In this document: positions 24,508 through 32,855 of the stretch, in pieces
Position numbering within the stretch: the stretch's first letter is position 1
Layout of the letters: each line of letters opens with the position of its first letter
Assembly (NCBI RefSeq): GCF_000317595.1
Contig: NZ_AEJC01000338.1
Location: forward strand, 1-32,855
Direction: 5' to 3'
From: Streptomyces ipomoeae 91-03
GTDB lineage: Bacteria > Actinomycetota > Actinomycetes > Streptomycetales > Streptomycetaceae
DNA: 32,855 nucleotides
Made by a program: the position numbers and the translations under genes
The notes under the pieces: model-generated
Database searches by the model: none
What the model was told of the DNA's origin: nothing
What the model saw: the letters and a program-made list of their open reading frames with translations, nothing else

Positions 24508-24549
24508 CTTTTGGCTCGATCCCGTCCTGGAAAGCCTCCTGTCCGGGCG

Positions 24550-25578
24550 TCACAACCCCAGCCGCGCCAGCGCTTTCCCTCCGTCCAGCCCGCACGAGCC
24601 CTCCCCGGCCGCCGTCCACGCCGCCGCGCACAGCGCCCGCAACCCGTCGAGGGCCTCGCCCTCGCCGTCCAGTTCCAGCCGCTCATTGCCCGCCGTCGCC
24701 GTCCAGCCGCCACAGCGGAAGCCCGCGCCCACCTCGACGACCTCCGGCTGCCCGGTGAGCAGCCCCCGCAGATCGGCGTCGACGTACGTCGGCCGGTGCT
24801 GCGGCGGAGCGGCCAACAGCTGTGCGCCATCGGTCACCCCGGTCAGCACGAGCAGCGAGTCGACGTTCCCGTTGAACGCCCCCTCGATGTCCGTGTCCAG
24901 CCGGTCCCCGACCACCAACGGCCGCTGGGCACCGGTGCGCAGGATCGTCTCCCGGTGCATCGGCGGCAGCGGCTTGCCCGCCACCTGCGGCTCGGCACCG
25001 GTGGCTGTCCGCACGACCTGCACCGCCGCCCCGTTGCCGGGAGCGATCCCCCGCGCGCTGGGAATCGTCAAATCAGTGTTGGAGGCGAACCACGGCACCC
25101 CGCGCGCGATGGCGTAGCAGGCCTCCGCGAACCGCCCCCAGGGCAGCTCGGGTCCGCCGTACCCCTGCACCACCGCCACCGGCTCGTCCTCGGCCGACTC
25201 GACCGGCTCCAGCCCCCGCTCGCGCAGCGCGACCCGCAGCCCCTCGCCGCCGATGACCAGCACCCGCGCCCCCGTGGGCACCTGCTCGCTGATCAGCCGG
25301 GCCACGGCCTGCGCCGAGGTGATGACGTCACCGGCCTCCGTCGGTATCCCCAGCGCCGTGAGATGCGCGGCGACCGTGTCGGGCGTCCGCAGCGCGTTGT
25401 TCGTGACATACGCGAGACGCATGCCGCCCGCGCGGGCCGCGCCGAGGGACTCGACGGCGTACGCGATCGCGCTCCCTCCCGCGTACACCACCCCGTCCAG
25501 GTCGAGCAGCGCCGTGTCGTACGCCTCGCTCAGGGCCTGCCCACTGCTGTCGGGCCGCGTCCTGACTGCCTGGCTCAT
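24550..25578 (-). CDS. HAD-IIA (NagD-family) phosphatase
   Basis: 342 aa, cytoplasmic. The catalytic motif DLDGVVYAG has the nucleophile Asp26 and acid/base Asp28. Motif II is in AYVTNNALRTPDT, the cap segment has FASNTDLTIP, the motif III Lys is in VAGKPLPPMH and motif IV is VVGDRLDTDIEGA. The place before tlyA-nadK-recN recalls M. tuberculosis Rv1692, reported as a glycerol-3-phosphate phosphatase of phospholipid recycling, so that activity is a reasonable guess. The C-terminal ~70 residues (from about RCGGWTATAGNERLELDGEG) extend beyond NagD. Start ATG 25576-25578 has GGAG 9 nt upstream. It is divergent from the DUF1015 gene across 137 bp. Confidence 0.9.
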   Translation of the reverse strand: MSQAVRTRPDSSGQALSEAYDTALLDLDGVVYAGGSAIAYAVESLGAARAGGMRLAYVTNNALRTPDTVAAHLTALGIPTEAGDVITSAQAVARLISEQVPTGARVLVIGGEGLRVALRERGLEPVESAEDEPVAVVQGYGGPELPWGRFAEACYAIARGVPWFASNTDLTIPSARGIAPGNGAAVQVVRTATGAEPQVAGKPLPPMHRETILRTGAQRPLVVGDRLDTDIEGAFNGNVDSLLVLTGVTDGAQLLAAPPQHRPTYVDADLRGLLTGQPEVVEVGAGFRCGGWTATAGNERLELDGEGEALDGLRALCAAAWTAAGEGSCGLDGGKALARLGL

Positions 25579-25703
25579 CGCTCACCGCTCCTTGCTCGAT
25601 CGTCGCTCACGCGACCCTACGCACTCGCCCGTCAATCGTCTCGATCTCTGCCCCGATCATCGCGCATGCCACTGACACACACCCCCACGAGCGCCGACCC
25701 ACA

Positions 25704-25709
25704 TACGAT
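25704..25709 (+). promoter_or_regulatory. -10-like box of a probable leaderless DUF1015 transcript
   Basis: TACGAT lies 6 nt before the ATG at 25716, and no Shine-Dalgarno sequence precedes it. No good -35 is visible at normal spacing. Confidence 0.45.
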
Positions 25710-25715
25710 GCACGA

Positions 25716-27008
25716 ATGAACAACGCAGGTCCCGCGGAGGCGATCCCGGCGCGCAGCGGCCTCGAACTGACCCCGTTCCGGGGCCTTCGCTACGACCCCG
25801 ACCGGGTCGGCAGCCTGGCCGCCGTGACATCCCCGCCGTACGACGTGGTCGTACGGCCGGACGGTCTGCTCCAGCTCGAATCGGCCGACCCGCACAACAT
25901 CGTCCGCCTCATCCTCCCCCAGGCCGGTACGCCCGCCGCTCGCAACGAACAGGCGGCCGACACCCTGCGCCACTGGCTCTCCGAGGGCGTCCTGGCCGCC
26001 GACACCGAACCAGGTCTCTACGTCTACGAGCAGGCCGACGGCACCATCCTCCAGCGTGGCCTCATAGGCGCCCTGCGTCTCTCGGAGCCCACCGACGGCG
26101 TGGTCCTCCCGCACGAGGACGTCATACCCCACGTCATCGCGGACCGCGCGGCCCTGATGCGCGCCACCTCCACCAACCTCGAACCCCTGCTCCTCACCTA
26201 CCGGGGCAACGGCGCCACAACGGGCGCGACAGCCGTGGTCGAGCGCACCACACAAGGCCCACCGCTCCTGTCCACGACCACGGAGGACGGCTTCCACCAC
26301 CGTCTGTGGGCGGTCACCGACTCCGCCGACCTCGCCGAGATCCAGTCGGACCTCGCCCACCACCAGGCCCTCATAGCCGACGGCCACCACCGCTGGGCGA
26401 CGTATCTCCGTCTGCGCGCGGAGCATCCTTCCCCCAGCCCCTGGGACTACGGCCTGGTTCTCCTCGTGGACACCGTCCGCTACCCCCTCCGCGTCCGCGC
26501 CATCCACCGCCTCCTGCACCGACTGCCACTGGCCGACGCCCTGACCGCCCTCGACGGCCTCTTCCGCGTACGACGCCTCGACGTCCCGCTCCCCGAGGCC
26601 CTGGAGTACCTCGCCGACACGGCCTGCGCAGGCAACGCCTTCCTCCTCGCCGGCGACGGCGCCTTCCACCTCGTGGACCGCCCGGACCCGGACCTCCTGG
26701 CCCGTACGATTCCCGCCGACCGCCCGCCCGCCTGGCGCACCCTCGACGCGACGGTCCTCCACGCCACACTCCTCCACCACATCTGGCGCATCCCCGAGAA
26801 CTCACCGGAGCACATCGCCTACATCCACGACACGGCGGCCACCGTGGAGAAGGCCGAACGCGACGGTGGCACAGCCGTTCTGATGCACCCGGTCCGCGAG
26901 GAGGTCGTACGCAACCTGGCCCGCCAGGGCATCAAGATGCCCCGCAAGTCCACGTCGTTCGGCCCGAAGCCGGCGTCGGGACTGGTGCTGCGCACGCTGG
27001 AGCTCTGA
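25716..27008 (+). CDS. DUF1015 family protein
   Basis: 430 aa, cytoplasmic, biochemical role unknown. Family features are an N-terminal FRGLRYDPDRVGSLAAVTSP, SPPYDVV, and DPHNIVRLILP. The central block is ALIADGHHRWATYLRLRAEH, whose DGHHR is the family hallmark. The C-terminal MPRKSTSFGPKPASGLVLR is strongly conserved. Length is usual. In some bacteria DUF1015 genes lie beside serine/phosphoserine metabolism, but nothing of that kind is nearby. It stands alone on the plus strand, ends in a strong shared terminator and probably has a leaderless start. Confidence 0.9.
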   Translation: MNNAGPAEAIPARSGLELTPFRGLRYDPDRVGSLAAVTSPPYDVVVRPDGLLQLESADPHNIVRLILPQAGTPAARNEQAADTLRHWLSEGVLAADTEPGLYVYEQADGTILQRGLIGALRLSEPTDGVVLPHEDVIPHVIADRAALMRATSTNLEPLLLTYRGNGATTGATAVVERTTQGPPLLSTTTEDGFHHRLWAVTDSADLAEIQSDLAHHQALIADGHHRWATYLRLRAEHPSPSPWDYGLVLLVDTVRYPLRVRAIHRLLHRLPLADALTALDGLFRVRRLDVPLPEALEYLADTACAGNAFLLAGDGAFHLVDRPDPDLLARTIPADRPPAWRTLDATVLHATLLHHIWRIPENSPEHIAYIHDTAATVEKAERDGGTAVLMHPVREEVVRNLARQGIKMPRKSTSFGPKPASGLVLRTLEL

Positions 27009-27042
27009 GGAAACCCCGCCGCACAACGGCCGGCATACGACG

Positions 27043-27077
27043 AAGGGGCGGGACCCGTCGTACGGATCCCGCCCCTT
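27043..27077. terminator. Bidirectional terminator between convergent DUF1015 and TPR genes
   Basis: AAGGGGCGGGA (27043-27053) pairs perfectly with TCCCGCCCCTT (27067-27077), plus two inner pairs beyond one mismatch. It is 35 nt past one stop and 19 nt past the other, so it should serve both genes. Confidence 0.85.
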
Positions 27078-27095
27078 GCTCACACCGACCGGACG

Positions 27096-29111
27096 TCAGT
27101 CCTTGTGAACGTCGACCTCAGCCGCACGGTCACTGTCGCTGTCACTGTCCTTCTCTGCTTCGACGATGTCGAGGTCATCGTCGTCGCTGTCGCCATCGAC
27201 GTCGACATCTACATCCTTGTCGTCCTCGACGTCCTGGACGCTCTGGTCCTCGTTCTCGTTCTCGTCGAGGGCGTCGACGAACTCGACACCGTCCAGCTCG
27301 GCGAGCCGGTCCGAGGCATCCGTGCTGCCGTCCTTGTCGGACTCGACGGCCTTGGCGAACCACTCGCGCGCCTCGCCCTCACGCCCTGCAGCGAGCAGCG
27401 CGTCGGCGTAGGCGTACCGCAGCCGCGCGGTCCAGGGCTGTACGGAGTTGGAGGCCAGCTCGGGGCTCTGCAGGGTCACGATGGCCGCGTCGAGCTGCCC
27501 CATGTCCCGCCGCGCACCGGCGGCCACCAGCCGCATCTCGACCTGCCCGGCCTTGTCCAGCTTGTGCACCTCGGGCGCCCCGGCCATGTCCAGCGCCTTC
27601 TCGGGCCGCCCGAGCCCACGCTCACAGTCGGCCATGACGGGCCACAGGTCCACATTGCCGGTCATCCGCCGAGCGGCCCGGAACTCGGCGAGCGCCTCGC
27701 TGTACTTCTGGCTCGCGTACGCCGCGAAGCCGGCCGCCTCCCGTACGGCGGCGACACGCGACGCCAGCCGCAGGGCCACCCTGGAGTAGCCGTACGCGCC
27801 CTCGGGGTCCTCGTCGATGAGCCGGGCCACCATCACCAGGTTCTTGGCGACGTCATCGGCGAGCGTCTTGGGCAGGCTCTGCAGCTCCTGCCGTACGTCC
27901 TTGTCGATCTCCTCGCCGGTGACGTCCTCGGGGATCGGCAGCCGCTTGATCGGCTCACGGTCCCGGTCCCGGTCATCACGGAAGCGCCCACCGCCACGCC
28001 GGTCGTCGCCCCTGCGGTCGTCCCGGCCACGGAAGCCACCAGGCCGACCGCCCCGGTCGTCACGCCGGGGCCCACGGCCACGGTCATCGCGACCACGCTC
28101 GTCCCGGCCACGGAACCCGCCGCGCTCACCACCACGGCTGTCGTCCCGTCGGAAGCCCCCGCGCTCGTCGTCGCGGCGGTACGAGGGGCGATCGCCCTCA
28201 CGCCGGTCACCACGGTCGTCACGCCGGAAGTCATCACGGCGCTCATCGCGACGATCGTCACGGCGCTCGTCACGGCGGAAGTCATCACGACGGTCGTCGC
28301 GGCGCTCGTCACGGCGGAAGGCCGGACGGTCTCCGTCACGGCGGAAGTCGTCGCGCCGGTCGTCACGGCGGAACGCCGGACGCCCACCGCGGTCGTCTCC
28401 ACGCCGGTCATCGCGGCGGTCGTCCCGCCCGCGGAAGCCGCCCCGCTGCTCGCCACCGCGATTGTCGTCACGGCGGAAGCCGCCGCGCTCGTCGTCCCGA
28501 CGGTACGAGGGTCGGTCACCACGGTTGTCGTCCCGACGGAAGCCCCGGTCGCGGTCGTCGCGGCGGAAGCCACCCCGGTCCCCGTGGTCGCGTCGGTCGT
28601 CCCTGCGGTCATCACGCCGGAATGCGGGACGGTCGTCACGACGGAACGACGGACGGTCGTCACGACGGCCGAAGCCACCGCGGTCGTCGTCGCGTCGCTC
28701 ATCGCGACGGTCATCGCGGCGGAAGCCGGGACGGTCCCCGTCGCGCCGGAAGCCACGGTCCCCGCCACGATCGCGGTCGTCGCGACGCGGTCCGCCGGGT
28801 CGGTCGTCACGCCGGAACGCAGGACGAGGCCCTCGGTCGCCCTCGCGACGGTCGTCCCGCCCACGGAACCCGCCGCGCTCACCACCACGGCTGTCGTCCC
28901 GCCGGAATCCACCGCGGTCGTCCCGCCTGTCATCACCGCGTCGGTCATCGCTGCGGCGATCGTCTCGACGCCCGTAACCACCACGGTCGTTGCGGTCGTT
29001 GGCGCGCCGTTCGCTGTCCCGGCGCGGTCCACCGCGGTAGCCGCCACGGTCACCACTGTCCCGTCGCCGCTGGTCGCGCTCCGGTCGATCGTCGGGAGAG
29101 TTGGTGGACAT
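27096..29111 (-). CDS. TPR protein with very long Arg/Asp/Gly-rich disordered N-terminus
   Basis: 671 aa, ATG 29109-29111 with AGGAG 5 nt upstream. There are three parts. Residues 1 to about 384 are almost only Arg, Asp, Gly with some Glu, Phe, Ser and Tyr, built from imperfect units such as [23 protein letters not shown] and [10 protein letters not shown]. Residues ~385-605 are a folded helical domain ([20 protein letters not shown], then [20 protein letters not shown] and [20 protein letters not shown]), TPR-like and similar to the recalled M. tuberculosis Rv1691. Residues ~605-671 are an acidic tail ([14 protein letters not shown]). The N-terminus is a polyampholyte of the RGG/RD type often linked to RNA binding or condensates. 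The gene lies directly downstream of the rRNA operon terminator, same strand. The TPR partner and function are unknown. Confidence 0.88.
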   Translation of the reverse strand: MSTNSPDDRPERDQRRRDSGDRGGYRGGPRRDSERRANDRNDRGGYGRRDDRRSDDRRGDDRRDDRGGFRRDDSRGGERGGFRGRDDRREGDRGPRPAFRRDDRPGGPRRDDRDRGGDRGFRRDGDRPGFRRDDRRDERRDDDRGGFGRRDDRPSFRRDDRPAFRRDDRRDDRRDHGDRGGFRRDDRDRGFRRDDNRGDRPSYRRDDERGGFRRDDNRGGEQRGGFRGRDDRRDDRRGDDRGGRPAFRRDDRRDDFRRDGDRPAFRRDERRDDRRDDFRRDERRDDRRDERRDDFRRDDRGDRREGDRPSYRRDDERGGFRRDDSRGGERGGFRGRDERGRDDRGRGPRRDDRGGRPGGFRGRDDRRGDDRRGGGRFRDDRDRDREPIKRLPIPEDVTGEEIDKDVRQELQSLPKTLADDVAKNLVMVARLIDEDPEGAYGYSRVALRLASRVAAVREAAGFAAYASQKYSEALAEFRAARRMTGNVDLWPVMADCERGLGRPEKALDMAGAPEVHKLDKAGQVEMRLVAAGARRDMGQLDAAIVTLQSPELASNSVQPWTARLRYAYADALLAAGREGEAREWFAKAVESDKDGSTDASDRLAELDGVEFVDALDENENEDQSVQDVEDDKDVDVDVDGDSDDDDLDIVEAEKDSDSDSDRAAEVDVHKD
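27960..29090 (-). repeat. Coding tandem-like repeats of the RD-rich region
   Basis: About 1.1 kb of imperfect short repeats on the plus strand built around CGGTCGTCxCGxCGGAA, 12-30 bp per unit with frequent near-identical longer blocks. For example, a block encoding [16 protein letters not shown] occurs twice. Such DNA recombines easily and also produces long open shadow frames on the opposite strand. Confidence 0.85.
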
Positions 29112-29195
29112 GGTGACTCCTGTCTTCGGTACCGCAAGTCATTCTCGCGCAGCCGGGTACCCGGCGCGCTCCGGGCTGTGTTTGTTTCAGAACAG

Positions 29196-29243
29196 CAAAA
29201 AGGACCCCTGGTCCCAGCTGTACGCTGGTGACCAGGGGTCCTT
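29196..29243 (-). terminator. rRNA operon terminator
   Basis: AAGGACCCCTGGT (29200-29212) and ACCAGGGGTCCTT (29231-29243) form a perfect 13-bp stem. An inner CAGC/GCTG stem closes a 5-nt loop. On the minus strand the hairpin runs into a U-run (complement of 29197-29201). It starts 8 nt past the 5S gene. Confidence 0.93.
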
Positions 29244-29251
29244 CAAAGATT

Positions 29252-29370
29252 GTTCGGCGGCGTCCTACTCTCCCACAGGGTCCCCCCTGCAGTACCATCG
29301 GCGCTGTAAGGCTTAGCTTCCGGGTTCGGAATGTAACCGGGCGTTTCCCTCACGCTATGACCACCGAAAC
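29252..29370 (-). rRNA. rrf: 5S ribosomal RNA
   Basis: About 119 nt on the minus strand. It begins GTTTCGGTGGTCATAGCG and ends GTAGGACGCCGCCGAAC, and the two ends pair as helix I. The internal ATTCCGAACCCGGAAGCTAA is the universal 5S loop B/C region. The spacer to the 23S gene is about 100 nt and contains the 3' arm of the 23S processing stem. Confidence 0.96.
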
Positions 29371-29436
29371 CCTAATGGTTTCGAGCGAACAAGCACACTC
29401 TTCTGTTGTGTGGTTCTGCTCTGGCCGACAACCGTT

Positions 29437-29474
29437 CGTTGTCTCAGAACTAACACAGTGGACGCGAGCAACTG
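29437..29474 (-). other. 23S processing stem, 3' arm
   Basis: This 38-nt segment is complementary, with only a few mismatches, to 32597-32633 on the other side of the 23S gene (shared core ACAGTGGACGCGAGCA). In the transcript the two arms form the long double-stranded stem expected for RNase III cutting that releases pre-23S. Confidence 0.85.
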
Positions 29475-32594
<3,120 letters not shown>

Positions 32595-32596
32595 CA

Positions 32597-32633
32597 CAGA
32601 TGCTCGCGTCCACTGTGCAGTTCTCAAACAACG
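32597..32633 (-). other. 23S processing stem, 5' arm
   Basis: Pairs with 29437-29474 across the 23S gene. It contains GAGAACTGCACAGTGGACG on the transcribed strand, a block also typical of the antitermination/processing part of actinobacterial rRNA spacers. Confidence 0.83.
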
Positions 32634-32855
32634 ACCAACCACCCGTCACACACCACATCACGCGGTGCTACACCGGGGCCGGCATCGTGAAGGGCAAGCA
32701 ACGCTCGCACCCTCAGACACCCAACAGCGTGCCCGGCACGACCAGCCGACCAGATCAGCGTTCCACGCCCCCAGCAGGGGCAGTACTAGCGCCTGGTCCG
32801 TCCCGACCGTGCCGAATAATCAACGTTCCACCCATGAGCTGACCACCGCCAGACA
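32634..32855 (-). other. Part of the 16S-23S internal transcribed spacer
   Basis: 222 nt to the window edge; the 16S gene must lie beyond 32855. No tRNA-Ile or tRNA-Ala is visible, as usual in Streptomyces spacers. A GCCCC-cagca-GGGGC hairpin lies near 32768-32781; nothing else is recognised. Confidence 0.8.

Noticed and set aside
27960..29090. Regular short repeats that might be a CRISPR array
   Set aside because: Units are 12-30 bp, imperfect, contiguous without unique spacers, and read in frame as RRDD-type protein repeats.
27105..29231. A 708-codon open frame on the plus strand opposite the TPR gene
   Set aside because: It mirrors the RD-rich repeats (CGxCGG-type DNA leaves all frames open), has a low-complexity Val/Ala/Thr product, and the minus strand has the RBS and a recognisable TPR domain.
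32634..32855. Possible tRNA in the 16S-23S spacer
   Set aside because: No T-loop GTTCGAATC-like block or acceptor stem pairing was found on either strand.

Overview
This window looks like core chromosome of a Streptomyces species. GC is very high with GC-rich third positions, GTG and TTG starts are common, and a Streptomyces-type 23S-5S rRNA block closes the right end. Gene order matches, from memory, the S. coelicolor SCO1768-SCO1791 region (scpB/scpA, ald, pyrG, recN) and in part M. tuberculosis Rv1691-Rv1711 (TPR protein, HAD phosphatase, tlyA, nadK, recN, pyrG, NUDIX, parA-like, scpA, scpB, rluB). No search was run, so the synteny is recalled knowledge to be checked. There is no phage, transposon or CRISPR.

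Left (1-8.8 kb, all minus strand). A decayed exodeoxyribonuclease III fragment at the edge is followed by a tightly coupled five-gene operon read right to left: orphan ParA-like ATPase, ribbon-helix-helix (RHH)-like protein, scpA, scpB, rluB. Upstream lie a candidate promoter, a striking split inverted repeat resembling separated parS half-sites, and the ald (alanine dehydrogenase) terminator. Next come ald and a STAND-type ATPase/TPR protein whose P-loop lysine is replaced by arginine.

Middle (8.9-21.5 kb). An ADP-ribose pyrophosphatase-type NUDIX gene and pyrG are separated by a good intrinsic terminator. Then follow a GH15 trehalase-like enzyme and a PucR-type regulator (both plus), a GT4 glycosyltransferase and recN, a dispersed-looking intergenic repeat, nadK, tlyA and a small acidic protein. 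The small protein is divergent from an SCP2-domain protein across only 42 bp.

Right (21.4-32.9 kb). A FecCD-type siderophore importer (ATPase plus two permeases, no binding protein) has an iron-box-like site at its start. It is followed by a NagD-family HAD phosphatase and a divergent DUF1015 protein. A TPR protein with an approximately 385-residue Arg/Asp/Gly-rich disordered N-terminus comes next, then the rRNA operon end (terminator, 5S, 23S, part of the 16S-23S spacer), transcribed right to left.

Themes: chromosome organisation (ParA/RHH/ScpAB, RecN), ribosome modification (RluB and TlyA, whose likely 23S targets are also in the window), nucleotide and cofactor supply (PyrG, NadK, NUDIX), and iron uptake. 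The observations most worth a second look are the ParA-RHH-Scp operon with its split palindrome, the polyampholyte TPR protein beside the rRNA operon, the 42-bp divergent leaderless promoter, and the duplicated start/stop segment that creates a 13-codon minigene in the iron-uptake operon.
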